DNA of 64,000 bases, taken from Amaranthus tricolor (taxonomy: Eukaryota; Streptophyta; Magnoliopsida; Caryophyllales; Amaranthaceae). Below the pieces are notes generated by a model. It was not told where the DNA came from, did no database searches, and worked only from the letters and a program-made list of their open reading frames with translations. The position numbers and the translations under genes are program-made. This document shows, piece by piece, positions 33,400-45,409 of this stretch (positions within the stretch are counted from its first letter, which is position 1; each line of letters starts with the position of its first letter). The stretch is from positions 21,545,303-21,609,302 of the forward strand of contig NC_080049.1 in assembly GCF_026212465.1 (NCBI RefSeq), given 5' to 3'.

Positions 33400-34030
33400 G
33401 CCAAGTTTAGGCCCAAAGAACCCCTATCAAATTTAGCCAATAAATTTAACTTTTATTTACACTTATTTCATTAGAAAAATTCATGCATTGTTTGTTAATT
33501 AAGTCATTTCATGTGTTTTTGAAGTTGCTAACAAGTGTCTTTCCTAATATAAGTTTGTTTATCTCATCATGGAGAACAATTGTAAACAATGAAATAATGA
33601 TTTTGTTCTTTAATATGAAAAAATTTATAATTGTCCAAATAGTTTTCTTTTATATAAGATGAAAAGAAAAATTTAGATGAATGTGAGAAGTGTCGAACTT
33701 TACGTTTAAAGGATAAGAATATAACATTACAAAATAAAAACATTTTTATTTTAAATCTAAGTATAATTTTAAATCTAAGTGTAGACTAAAAACATTATGT
33801 GGCTTTGTGTTGATTTGAAGGAGCATAAGTAGTTCAATGCAAAAACCAAAAATTGTCACATTTTAATACAATATTTACTTTCTATTACCTTAAATTTGCT
33901 TTATTATGATTTTTTAAGGAACTATGTGCGAGAGAGTTAACGGTAGAGAAACTCGATAAATTTGAAAATAATGTAGCGAGTAGTGATGATCATATTGTGT
34001 CAATATTTCTTCTAAGCTTCTTTTTCTTTT
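33400..34030. other. AT-rich spacer, no gene seen
   Basis: Contains a local duplication of 'taaatctaagt' at about 33750-33782. Nothing else recognised. Confidence 0.4.
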
Positions 34031-34040
34031 ATAGTTCATC

Positions 34041-34450
34041 TATTCCCTTCGTTTCTTAATAAAGTTTTCATTTCTTGTTCCCATAAAAAATCTTTCTACT
34101 TATATCATAAATTTTAGATAAAAATAACCTTTTTTTTATCCCCCATATTAATATTTTAATAATGTTTATGGTTTATACATATCTTCCACTAACTTCATTT
34201 AATATTTTTATATTTCTTATGAACCCCACATGTGTTCCACTAACTTTACAAAAATATTTTTTTATTAGTTTTGGTCCCTATATCTTTTCCACTAACTTTT
34301 TTAAATAATTTTTTAATTTTATGGTATCCACTTTCCGCCCAACAAATTTATTATTCAATAAAATAATATATTCACTATCTAAACGATTCCATTTTTCTTA
34401 ATTTTCGTGAATATTTTTTATGGAAACTTTATTAAGAAATAAAGGGAGCA
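34041..34450. mobile_element. Stowaway-like MITE, about 410 bp
   Basis: Inverted ends 'cccttcgtttcttaataaag' and 'ctttattaagaaataaaggg' are about 20 bp and close to perfect. Inside are three tandem variants of 'tttccactaacttt' with about 70-bp spacing. The TA target duplication is uncertain. Confidence 0.6.
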
Positions 34451-34654
34451 ATTATTATACATATATATAAAGAAGCAAAGCTTTGAGCGAGAGCCAATCT
34501 TAATATAGATGGATGTATCCCATTGAAAGTTTAGCATCTATGGTCATAATTGTATTTGTCACATAGCAATCAACATATATTGATATTAACTCCACAAGAA
34601 AAGCAATGGAGTCTCGTAACAAATTCAAGAGTACTTGCTAAAAAAAAAAATAAT

Positions 34655-34963
34655 AATTATCAACGGTACCTTTAAGTTTTTGCATTTTATCAATGATACT
34701 TTTAAGTTTTTTCGATTATTAATTGTACCCTCGTGTCATTGAACGTTTTACAACTGTAGCATTTTTAAATTTTTTCCGTCCAAAACATAAAAAAAATAAA
34801 AGAAAAAGAAAAAAAGTAATGGTTTTGGACGATTTTGGATGGAAAAAATTAGAAAAGATTACGGTTGTAAAGCGTTCAATAACACGAGGATTCCATTAAT
34901 AATTGAAAAAACATAGGGGTACCATTGATAAAGTGCAAAAACTTAGAGGTACCGTTGATAATT
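34655..34963. mobile_element. Foldback element with long arms
   Basis: Left arm 34655-34790 and right arm 34825-34963 are inverted copies: 'aattatcaacggtacct' against 'aggtaccgttgataatt', and 'gtcattgaacgttttacaac' against 'gttgtaaagcgttcaataac'. The whole is nearly one hairpin, with A-rich runs on both outer sides. Probably a Mutator-like or foldback MITE. Confidence 0.65.
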
Positions 34964-35304
34964 AAAAAAAAATAAAAAAAAAGCATTTTGTTGTACTAGT
35001 AACGTCACTAACTGAAGAAACTACGGTACTAATAATCAAATTATACAAGTGTTTAATTACTAACCAATCCCATAATAGACAAGGCCACATACAATAACAT
35101 GCAAAACAGAGCAAAACCTACGTATACTTGTAAAGTAATTGTAATATACTTTTATACACAAATTATAACATGTTTGATAGTTTATACTCCGTACATGATT
35201 TGGCATGCTATATAAAAACTAGCACCAGCATAATATGAGTAAGCAATAAAGCAAATATTAGTTTACTAAATTACAAAGGTTAATCATGATTAATTACTAT
35301 TTAA

Positions 35305-38300
35305 TCACCAAAAGAAATTATTAAGCTGAGGTTGTCCACCATGTGAATCATCGTCATTAGAGGGAGTATGAATGTGTCTTCCTTCATAAGTTGTGATTAC
35401 CATTCTTGGATCTTCAGCTAGTCTTTCCACTCTTTTCTTTACCCTGCAATTGTCCTGTGTGCATCTGTAATAACTCCTGCATTTCCAAACACTGTTTAAG
35501 TATCACTAATCATCACATTATTCAGAGGAGTCTAGGTTCGAGCCTTCCATGACACCATTAAAAACTCTATTCAATTGTTTCAAATGGTATAATATACTTA
35601 ATTTGTTCACTATACTTACTACATTCGACTTTTTATGCAATTTAATGTGTTATTTTGAACTTTTGTATATTAAATTATGCAAATTTAAAAATTATAAAAA
35701 GTTGATATTATGAAAGTATGTGATTAATGGATTCAAACAAAATCCCACTTGACAATACATTTTCTTACTTATTAACCGTAATATATAAAATAAGCTTGAA
35801 CAATGGATAGTACCCGTAGTCGTAATGTAGCAACTATTTCAAAACAGAGGAAGTATAAGACAAAAGATTGTTTGTCCTTGATTCAACACACATATAGAAA
35901 ACAGTATTTATTCCATTCTATTCGTTCTAGCCATTAATTAACCATCTTCAAAATTTATCAGCCTACATGACATATGAAATAATTTTGTACTCCCTTTGTT
36001 CTAGCCCAAAGTACAATTAAGGAGAAAATCAAGAAAAATGAGTATATGTGATTAAAAAAATATATTGTGTAGAAAGGTGAAAAATATGTAGATCAGATAA
36101 AAATATAAATTAAATTAAATAAAATCGAAACAAATTTTATAAAACAAACTAAAAACTAAAGCTAAATCTTCGAAAAAGAAGGAGTAACAAATAACACCTT
36201 CTTAAAGGAAAAGTTAAAAAATATGTTACTATAAAAGATTTAAAAATTCTGGCAACTATAACAAATTTAATTATTAAAACATATTATATGACCCAATACA
36301 AAAAAGTTCCAACTTAATTAAAAAAAATAGTATTTGGTCAAGTTTTTTACAACAATTTCTGCAACAAAAAAGCTAAATTTTAGCCAAATACTGTATTTCT
36401 GAGAAGTTGAAACAATTTTTTAAAAAAATTAAAAATAACTTCTACAAGGGTCAAAAAGAGAAACTACAAATTGTAACTTCTTCTCCCAACTTCTCAAAGA
36501 GTTTTATATTTTTCTCATTTTATGTTAAAAAAATTCCTATATTTCCTCCAATTAACTAAGAAAACTTTTTCATTACTTTTTTTTTCTTTCCACATATCTT
36601 CCTCCAAAATTTAAAATTTTCTACTTCATTGCATAATTATTAATTTGTTATCACAACCAACATCCCAATTATTTTAAGTAATTCTACGCTTATTGAATAT
36701 TATGCGATCAAATTACATTAAAATTTCATATATGTTTTATCTTTAAATTTATTAACACATTTAAATATGTTTTTCTATATAGGTAAATTGTCAAATTTGG
36801 AATTTATTTTTATTTTTATTTTCAATTACGTTAGTGTATTTGAATTTTTTTTTCTAACATCATAGTGATTATTCTTTTTTAGAGTATACTATATATTTTT
36901 GGGTGTTTTTCTTAAAATCGATGCTTTGTGACTTAATTCGACCATTTTTTAATGTATGCTATATGTTTTTTCATCATATAACAACACTAACTTCAAACAA
37001 ACATAGAAAGAAAAAAAAAAGCCAAACATACAAATTGCTTTTGTTTCCCAGAAAACTCTTTTAAAAATAAGAGGCCAAACACATCTGTTTCTAAAAAGTA
37101 TTTCTAGAGAATTTACTTTTAGAAAACAAAAATTGATTTCCAATAGTTACGCCAAACATACCCTTAGCTAATAACATGCAAATTATCTTCTATCTGATCT
37201 GAAATGTGATTGGAAGGAAATTGAAACCACTAATTGTTCAATATTACTAAAAAAGACATTACTACAAAAGGATATAATATAGCTCCTAATAACATATGTA
37301 ATTACAAAATCTAATACCTATAAAAAATCTACTCCATCTTTATAATTTTACAAGTAACATATATTGATATTTTCTATCATCACAAATCACAATAAAGAAA
37401 ATAGTGAATTATTTCCTCTTTTCTATTAATTTTAAAAAATTTTAGAAGTTAAATATATATGTATCTATAAAAAGATGTGTAGTACCTTGAAAAAGAGTAT
37501 GTAATACAATATCATCATGATTCTTTTCAAATCTTTAAAAGAATATGAATTTGATCATAATATAACGTTTACTTTTTTCATTTTGGTGGACTAAAATGTA
37601 GTATGATTAGCTAAGGTCCACCCCTTATCACTTTTACCCTTATGCAAAAGGTCCCCCAACAACTATTTTTTTTGGCTTAATGAGGAGGAATGATTATTGA
37701 ATTGTTTCTCTACATATATTTTTTGGGATCTATCAACAAATAATAATTATATTTACGATCATTTATGTCTTTCTAAATCCATAATAATTAAATCCTTTTC
37801 CCCTTCTTAGATATTGTCTCAATTTATCTAGCTTAGGATCATATATTAATATGATTAATCTAAGATATTGTCTCAATTTATCTAGGACATATAATATGAT
37901 TAGTCTTTTATTAGCTATTTAATATTATGATTCCTTGTTTTTAGCCCTTCAAACCAAGCAAAGCTAAATTAAGATTATTACCATTTTTCCTATTAAAGAC
38001 ACAACAATAATTAATGAGATGTAAAAAGAGAGATCATTTATTGGGCATGCATGCATGTTTGTGAGCTACATACACTAACGGCCCGTTTGGTTGATGGTAA
38101 TGAAGTAATGAGAATGAAATGTTGTAATGGCAATAGTAATGAAGGAATGGATATGAGAATTGGTAATGAAAATTCTTTTGTTTTGTGTGCATGACTAAAG
38201 AATGTTAATGGAAGATAATATTCATTGATTGCATTTGGTTGTTAGTAATAAAAAATGGTAATGACTCTTAGTTTCATTATTGTATATTTGTATCTAAAAG

Positions 38301-40349
38301 CATTATTGTATCTAAATTATTCCCTCTAATGATTCTTTTTTTAATAATAATATTTTTTTGGATAATTACATACATTACCTTTTTTTTCTTCATTATTTTT
38401 TTTCTTCAGCTCGAAACAACATTACCTTATTTTATTACCACAGTAATACTTCATTACCATTACCGCCTAATTCCATGTTGTTTGATGGTAATGAAAATGA
38501 CCCTTTTTGGTAATTTCATTACCTTATTTTATTACCATCCATTACCATTGAAGGCATCCAAACAACCAAAATTTTCATTACTTAATTTTATTAGCATTAC
38601 CGCCCTCTAATACCATGTACCAAACGGGCCGTAAGTAGACAACGTGTAGTAATTATGAGATGATTGCTCATTAGTTATACAAAAATTTGTTTGTTAAGTG
38701 TTCCACAAAGAAGAAGGATAAAATAAATACTTTCTTAAGACAAAGGTAGGAGGGGCTATGTGAAAGCTAGAAGAATGGAATGAATTGAGGATGTAAGAGC
38801 AAAATTATGATATAATATACTCATTTGTTATAATACTTAATTTGTTTGTTTAGTGTTCCATATTGGTTATTTGTTCAAACTCAAATGAAGAAGGTTAAAC
38901 TAAATACTTCCTCTACTCCTTTCAGTTTGCATTATAAAATTCAAATATGTGAGAATTTTTTAACTCTTATGACGCAAATTCCAAAAGACAGACAGAGTCG
39001 GAAATGGTTTTGTGAAAGCTAGAAGAATGGAATTAAATAAGGTTGTAAGAACAAAATTAATTAAAATTTAGATAGTATAATTGATCTATACCTAGGATGA
39101 AGGGTGTTCTTCACCACTTTTTGGCCATACTTCCTCCATTTATAACCATCATCTAATACATCCACATCACTCATGGTTTTGAAGCAAAATCTTGGTTCTC
39201 TAACTTTCCTTCTTGCTTTCATCTTCTTCATCTTCAAGGTAGAAACCCCTGGAACAGAATTTCCTCCACCACAACTTCTCTTGCTTCCTCCTAATTGAAA
39301 CTGTTTGCCTTCTCCCCACGACCTATGAATCAAAGTTTTCATAAATCAATAGCTAGATTTATCATACTCCCTTTGCATGTCCTAAAGATATATATGTTTT
39401 GTTTGATTAAAATATTAGACTCAAATAAATAAAAAGGTAAAATATTTTTTTCTTTACAGTGTAGGCTTAGAAAAAAGAGTGTTAGAGTATACTACTAACA
39501 TATTTTGGGGCCTCAACTATTAGCTTAAACTTTTGGTTGAACTAATTTCTTGATATGGTATCAGAATCCGGCATGACAAGAGATGGTCACAAATTCAAAT
39601 TTCAATCATCCATCATTAGAAATAGAATATTTAGCATTAGGTACGAGGAGGGCCTGTGTTGCATCTATATTTCTAACTCAAAGGGCTAGAAGGCGTGTTA
39701 GAGTAAATAACATATCTTGAGGTCTCAACTATCAGTTTAAACTTTTAGTTGAATTGATTACTTAACAAAAGAAAGGGCTAAGTGATAATATAACTCAGAT
39801 GATGATAAGATGGATTATTCAAATACATATCTTTGAGATATAATACAAAATTTAATTGAGATAAGATTCAATTTTATTTAGAAAAAAAGTAATATATATA
39901 TATGTTTGAGACAAATGGAGTATTAAAAAGAAGAGTTGTTGCACATAGATATGTAAACATCTAATCAACAATACTTACCATAAGTTATAATTTGGAGTTG
40001 GTTTTTGGATGGAAAAAAGAGGGGGCAAGTTGGTAAAAGATGAAGATGAGTAATCTTGTTCTATAGACTTGGGATTTGTAGAAGAAAGGAGGGCTTGAGT
40101 AAGAGTAGAAGTTACATGATCTAATGCAAATGAAGAAGGTAAAGTATTAAAGGGTTTTAGATCATTATATTGGTGTTGTTGATCATGATTATGATTATGA
40201 TTAAATAGAGGAGCATAATTAACTAAATTTGTGGAGTTTAGATAAAAGCCCATCATTTGAGAGCTTGACATTCCTCCAAGTTGATGATGATCCTCCATTA
40301 AACCTTGGTTTAACATAACTTGAGATCCCCAAACTAATTTCTCTCTCAA
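35305..40349 (-). CDS. WRKY13: WRKY13-type transcription factor (group IIc), 3 exons
   Basis: Nuclear DNA-binding factor that recognises W-boxes. Arabidopsis WRKY13 promotes stem strength and lignin genes and affects flowering time. Exons on the minus strand: 40349-39979, 39322-39092, 35476-35305, giving 257 residues and a TGA stop. Splice sites are GT-AG (gtaagt, gtatag donors), and the phases fit (TG|G Trp at junction 1, AG|G Arg at junction 2). The N-terminus is Asn/His/Ser-rich. Exon 2 gives [20 protein letters not shown] and [20 protein letters not shown]. Exon 3 gives [20 protein letters not shown] ... [13 protein letters not shown], with the C2H2 zinc ligands (C-X4-5-C, H-X-H), and ends NNFFW as WRKY13 does (SNFFW). 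The second intron lies inside the WRKY domain after HPR, the conserved position. The alternative is WRKY12, but the TQD(N/K)C and FFW end favour WRKY13. The protein is shorter than the Arabidopsis one (304 aa). An alternative start is Met12. Confidence 0.9.
35615..35853. mobile_element. Stowaway MITE, family A, inverted copy
   Basis: Flanked by TA (35613-35614, 35854-35855). The right end 'aaaacagaggaag' and the body 'aatttaatgtgttattttga' match, inverted, the copies at 11945 and 53620. Lies in WRKY13 intron 2, about 140 bp from the exon 3 acceptor. Confidence 0.6.
38079..38631. mobile_element. PIF/Harbinger MITE in WRKY13 intron 2
   Basis: TIRs CGGCCCGTTTGGT and ACCAAACGGGCCG are perfect, with TAA on both sides (38076-38078, 38632-38634). 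Inside, 'ggtaatgaaaatg' and 'cattaccattaccgcc' motifs repeat in both orientations. 553 bp, no transposase. The clean ends and TSD suggest a young insertion. Confidence 0.85.
39480..39767 (+). mobile_element. TRIM retrotransposon in WRKY13 intron 1
   Basis: Terminal repeats 39480-39555 and 39697-39767 start TGTTAGAGTA and end ..TTGATA/..TTAACA, and both carry 'gtctcaact...' or 'gcctcaact' plus 'aaacttttggttga'. Directly inside the 5' repeat, TGGTATCAGAATCC is a primer-binding site for initiator tRNA-Met. It has no coding capacity. It is homologous to 12444-12956 and lies within intron 1 (39323-39978), antisense to the gene. The expected 5-bp TSD is not clear. Confidence 0.75.
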
Positions 40350-40416
40350 AACCTCTTGTTTTGTGAGGAAGAAGATGGTAGAATAAAATGGGAATAAAGG
40401 AGCTTAGATAGTTAGG

Positions 40417-40422
40417 TTTATA
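40417..40422 (-). promoter_or_regulatory. Likely TATA box of WRKY13
   Basis: TATAAA on the minus strand (part of GGATATAAACCT), 68 bp before the start codon, implying a leader of about 35 bases. Confidence 0.45.
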
Positions 40423-40439
40423 TCCTATGAATTGACATT

Positions 40440-41870
40440 GTAAATAGTATAGTTAGGGACCCCCACCAAAATTTGATTCAGGGGCTTTTAAGAAAAGAAT
40501 TTATGCCATTTGTTTAACCTATGGTTAACACATTATAAATTTTCTTAAACACTAAATAATAATTCGCTTAGTTAATTCAATAAAGCGAAAAAATACAATC
40601 AATCATCAATATTTATTGCCCATTAATTGCGTATGTCTTCTCTTAATGGGTACACACGGTTCAGTTAGTTCTGGTTTAATAATACTAAAATTAGATCATA
40701 TCAAAAAATTGTCTCGAACTTTTTTAGACCAGATTGGACAATTTTATCTACAATGGTGTAGTCTGGTTTGGTCTATAATTTTTTGGTTTAAAATTTTTTC
40801 TAAATTTATATATATTTTTATGTAAATATTTCGCACTTACAATCACCAAATACAATAATTTGTTATTAGTTGATTATATTAACATCATTCAAGTATATAT
40901 TACCATAAAAAACTACATCTCAAAATATCTAGGTATGATCTAAAAAATAAAAAACAATTATTTTCGATCATAATACGGTTTTCAGTATGGTATGATCTAA
41001 AAAAAAAAAAACTAGAACCATATCGAAAATCATATTACAAAATCAAACCAGGCCATTTAAACTGTAAATTAAACCAAATACTATATAACTATGGTTTGAT
41101 TCACATTTTAGACTAATTTTTGTTTAAGCTTATGTCTCTTGGTGCAGCAAATTGAGAGGAACAAAAATTTAATGAATTGGATAAAAAAAAAATATAAATA
41201 TGGCCATGAAAGAAAAAAATGGTTTTGCAGATTTGATAGGTTACCATCATATAAAAGAGCAGTTATCTAGCTTAGCTAGTTGCCACTTTCACCTTTTTAG
41301 TGTTTTTAAATATTTTTTAGTTGATTTTTTTTTTATTTTAATATCTTTATTAAGAACAGCAAAAGTAAAAATATAGTGGGAGCGTTGAAAATTTTAACAG
41401 ATGATACAGTGCCCTACTTGAGAGTTGAGACTTATTCGAGTTGACGAATACAAATGACGAATAGTTGAATAATTAAAATTAACATATAATATAAAATTAA
41501 TGAAGTATGGAATTAACTAGCATTATGTCAATACTTCCTATTCCCTAGTCCCTACTTGAGTAAGATTTTCTTAATGCACTTTCACTATTCATTTTCCTTT
41601 TTATTAAACCAATATAATATGCTTTATTCTTTTAAAATTAAAGGATAGACTGAGAAAATAAGAAGGCTAGATGAAATTCGATTTTAAAATTTAATCGAAG
41701 AGATATAATATTTACTACAATTGAAAAATAATTTGTTTTAGTAAACGTACTTAAAGTAAATATTTCCTTTATCTAACTCATCACCTAAAGTTATAATGTT
41801 TGGTTAAAAATAATTTTGGGAAACCTTTATCTACAAGAGTTTGATACACCTAATATTTATAAAGTTTGAT
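40440..41870. other. WRKY13 upstream spacer
   Basis: 40620-41110 contains many 'ggtttggtct' and 'aaaccaaa' phrases in both orientations, like the low-complexity interior of the hAT elements elsewhere here, but clear ends are absent. The rest is AT-rich with nothing recognised. Confidence 0.35.
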
Positions 41871-43375
41871 AAAAATTTGGGAAATTCCACATGGTAAGCA
41901 CCAAGTATAGCGAAAAACGAGTGGTAGCAATTTTTAAATTTTTTTTTCACAAAATAGCACTCAACTCTTTGAAAAGTCACTACGGTAGCATTATGACGCC
42001 AAAAATGTTATGTTTCCATTAAGTGGTGAAATGACACAAATACCCTTGTTTAATTTCAATAAAAGGCAGCATCTCCTTCCTCTTCCTTTCAATGTCTTCT
42101 TGCTCTTCCATTAATGTTCTTCTTCCAACATAACCATAAACTATGTCCTCAACTTCCATACACTCAAGAATTTCTTCAAGACCTCCATAAATCTTCTTGC
42201 TCTTCCATTAATGTTCAGCTGTTCATACACTCAAGATGATAACAATGTGTCATCTTAGGGTGTTGTGCAATCATTGATAAGTTAGTTAAAATGGCACTTG
42301 ATATGCACTTGTAGTTTTTCATATCAACTAATTCAATCATACTAAAGAGTAACACATAAGTTTAATAATCAAAAGTCATACACAAAAAGTATGAACATGG
42401 AACATAATAAGCAATTGTTATTTTAATTGATTAATTAAGTTGGCTTGAGCAAGCTTGCATAAAAGTTCAAGTCTCCACTTTTAAGTTAAGCTTCAATTCC
42501 CAACTCACAAGTAGCAAAAGGGAATAAGGAACCAATTGGTTCCATTCGAGTTTTTATCGACTATAGTAATCAATTTTAAACAATCCATATCGCAAATCAA
42601 TATCAAGACACATGAATATTAAACCACTTATGTAACATTTACTTCACGCTCAAGGGTCGTACCTATTAAATTGAAGATCCATCATCCATCTGTTAATAAA
42701 TTTGGTGAGTTTTGATCAAAAAATTGTGGGCACTATTTCTCACAATTTTTAGAGAATATTCAAGACACATATACCCAAGATAGGTAATTTTGAGCATACT
42801 ACACTATCCGATCATCCATTCTGCAACAATTCAGTCCTATAAAATTATTAGTGTATTATCTAGACAAGGTACATCTAGAGCTGTTCAAAACAAACCCGAC
42901 CCGGAATCGAAAATTATCCGACCCGAAAAAATGTAAGTTTTTTAGGTTTACCGAACCGCAATTACCCGAACCGATACTTCACTCGAACCGTTTGATAACC
43001 GAAAAGGGCAAAACCGAACTCGAACTGCAACCGAATTTTATAACCGACATATAAACCTTAACCGATGTTACCCGAACTGAACAGTGATCGACCCGAGTCA
43101 AATCCGACCCGAATTATGCACGTAACCGAATGTAACCTGACTAAAACCGATTAAGATCGAACTGCTTTTAACCCGAACTGATACAAACCCGATCGATTAT
43201 TAATCGAACTGTTTTTAACCCGAACTGATACAAACCCCAAACCGATTATAAATCGAACTGTTATAAATCCGAATCAAATTTTCACCTAATTTTAGCAAAT
43301 TAAGTCCAATTTCAGTTTTCTAATAATACGGAAAAAGGAAGAACACAAGTTCTATACAGAAGAGATTGCATACAG

Positions 43376-43566
<191 letters not shown>

Positions 43567-43887
43567 ATTGAAATAAATTGATCTGCCTACTAGGGCTGGC
43601 AAAAGCTGACCTGCCCTACTAACCTGATATGAAACCGACTCGAAATTAGCGGGTTTGGGTTTAGATTTTTGACCCAATTAATTAAATGGGTCAACCCGAC
43701 CTGATCTGTTTATTAAATGGGTTAGGTTCAGGTTGAATATTTAAACCCGAAAAAACCTGTTTAACCCATTTATTAAATTTAAGACGGATCAACATTTGCC
43801 AAATACTTCGTAAAACTAAGATAATACCAATTACCATGTATTGAGGGATTTGTCAGCTGAAGATGACTTTCAATAAGAAAGGAAGTT

Positions 43888-43898
43888 GTCCCACATCG
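43888..43898 (+). promoter_or_regulatory. snRNA upstream sequence element (USE), distal copy
   Basis: GTCCCACATCG is an exact match to the plant snRNA USE consensus (RTCCCACATCG). It is the extra copy produced by the tandem duplication, 59 bp upstream of the proximal one. Confidence 0.8.
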
Positions 43899-43946
43899 GC
43901 TAAGGGATTTGTCAGCTGAAGATGAATTTCAATAACAAAGGAAGTT

Positions 43947-43957
43947 GTCCCACATCG
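43947..43957 (+). promoter_or_regulatory. snRNA USE, proximal copy
   Basis: GTCCCACATCG again. Its centre is about 40 bp (four helical turns) before the centre of the TATA-like TTTAAAT at 43989-43995. Plant snRNA genes read by Pol II (U1, U2, U4, U5) use that spacing, while Pol III U6 genes use about three turns. So the arrangement fits U5. Confidence 0.85.
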
Positions 43958-43988
43958 GCTATGAAAGATACTAATAAAAGAAAAATCC

Positions 43989-43995
43989 TTTAAAT
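43989..43995 (+). promoter_or_regulatory. TATA-like box of the U5 gene
   Basis: TTTAAAT at Pol II-type distance from the proximal USE and about 28 bases before the expected U5 5' end near 44019. The match is imperfect; a TAATAAAA at 43972 is an alternative but too close to the USE. Confidence 0.5.
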
Positions 43996-44018
43996 CACTT
44001 CCAAATATCTCATACTAA

Positions 44019-44140
44019 CTTACGCAGCCACGCCGTGAGCACAAAGCGAACTATTCTTTCGCCTTTTACTAAAGAATACCGTGTGCTCGCTGCATTAAGT
44101 GGCATACGTTTATTTTTGGAGGAGGCCTTTAATTAAGGTT
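44019..44140 (+). ncRNA. U5: U5 spliceosomal snRNA (in a transposon)
   Basis: U5 aligns both exons through its invariant loop I in the tri-snRNP. The sequence has TATTCTTT (44052-44059) / AAAGAATA (44071-44078) closing the loop CGCCTTTTACT, which is the universally conserved U5 loop (GCCUUUUAC). The lower stem pairs GTGAGCAC with GTGCTC, and GCCAC near 44027 pairs with GTGGC near 44100. An Sm-like site ATTTTTG is at 44112-44118. The 3' stem-loop is weak (CCTTTAATTAAGG, 44126-44138), shorter than usual, so the 3' end may be decayed or replaced by transposon arm. With promoter elements upstream this is a DNA copy of a gene, not an RNA-derived retrocopy. Ends are estimated. Whether it is expressed cannot be told. 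Confidence 0.85.
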
Positions 44141-45409
44141 AAATGGGTCAAATGACCTGAAATATATGAATTTAATGACCTAAAAAAAAAGTAGGTTAAA
44201 TGGGTCATTAGCAGGTTGATCCGATCTGCTACAGATCAGGTTGGGGTTTTAATTTTTGACCCATTAATTAAATGGGTCAGGTTCAGGTTAAGGGTTTATT
44301 GACCATTTATATATGATCCGAACCTGAAAATGACCCAACCCGACCTGTTTGACAACCCTATCTGCAATATCTGATAAAACAATCGGTAATTATTTTTTGT
44401 AAGTAAATGAGCATACATCAATTAAAAACCTGACTATTAACTTATTTCGATATTGACCCGATCAATAGTTATCCGTAACCGATAACTACTCGAAAAATAA
44501 AGCTCGAACCCGATCTGTACCCGAAAAAACCGAACCAATTAGTAATCGATGACAACCCGAGACCGATTGACACTCGACACGAACTTCAACCGACACCGAA
44601 CTGATGCTAACCCGATAGCTTGAATAACCGATCTCTAACCGAACCGTGACTAACCGACTCGACCCGAGTGTGACCCGTTGTAACACACAGCCGAAAAATA
44701 ACCGATCCGAAATGCAACCGAACCGAATAACACCCGTCCGAAACCGACCCGATCAACCGAATGAACACCTCTAGGTACATCCAACCTTATAAAACTTGAA
44801 ACCATGAATAATAAACGCATCAGGAAGGGTCATACAAATGCTACTCCATCAGCATATAAAAATCATGTTTACATTCAGTATGTCATAGAGCCAATGCATT
44901 TGCCTTTTAAGCCGCCTAGCTGAACTAGTTATACGAAAAGATTTTGAGACCTTACAGGTCAGGCATACCCATTCCAGTTTTCGGATCATATGTCTTCTCA
45001 AGCACAAAGTCCATTGGTGTATCCTATCTTGAAGAAATTCTTTCAATAAGATACTATTAAAACAGCTAAACATTAATGGAAGAGCAAGAAGATTAATGGA
45101 GGTCTTGAAGAAATTCTTGAGTGTATGGAAGTTGAGGACATGGTTTATGGTTATGTTGGAAGAAGAACATTAATGGAAGAGCAAGAAGACATTGAAGGAA
45201 GAGGAAGGAGATGTTGCCTTTTATTGAAATTAAATAAGGGTATTTGTGTCATTTCACCACTTAACGGAAACATAATGTTTTTGGCGTCATAATATTACTG
45301 TAGTGACTTTTCAAAGAGTTGAGTGCTATTTTGTGGAAAAAAAATTTAAAAATTGCTACCAATCGCCTTTCGCCATACTTGGTGCTTACCATGTAGAATT
45401 CCCAAAAAT

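Larger units (their letters stand above)
35477..39091 (-). other. WRKY13 intron 2 (3.6 kb)
   Basis: Large intron bounded by gtatag at 39091 and a tgcag acceptor at 35477. It holds a family-A Stowaway MITE (35615-35853), a Harbinger MITE (38079-38631), and a duplicated 'agatattgtctcaatttatc' at about 37808 and 37862. A possible degraded MITE at 36330-37165 has ends 'gtatttggtc' and 'gccaaacatacc'. No nested gene is seen. Confidence 0.8.
43845..43962 (+). repeat. 59-bp tandem duplication of the snRNA upstream region
   Basis: Two copies (43845-43903, 43904-43962) of a unit from 'gggatttgtcagctgaagat' to 'gtcccacatcggcta' differ at a few positions. Each contains one USE, so the promoter element was doubled. 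Confidence 0.9.
43591..44360. mobile_element. Inner hAT element carrying a U5 snRNA gene
   Basis: Ends TAGGGCTGGCAAA and TTTGACAACCCTA are hAT-type. Flanks 'tctgccta(c)' and 'tctgcaat' share 6 of 8 bases, an imperfect target duplication. The arms are low-complexity 'aaatgggtca', 'acccgacctg' and 'ggttcaggtt' sequence in inverted orientation. The middle, about 43836-44140, is unrelated to the arms and contains the snRNA promoter elements and the U5 sequence. Confidence 0.75.

Noticed and set aside
35520..35560. tRNA-like 'aggttcgagccttcc'
   Set aside because: A box-B-like match without box A or a cloverleaf.
43972..43980. TAATAAAAG as TATA box for a Pol III U6-type gene
   Set aside because: It is only 14 bases after the USE, too near for either polymerase class, and the transcribed sequence is U5, not U6.
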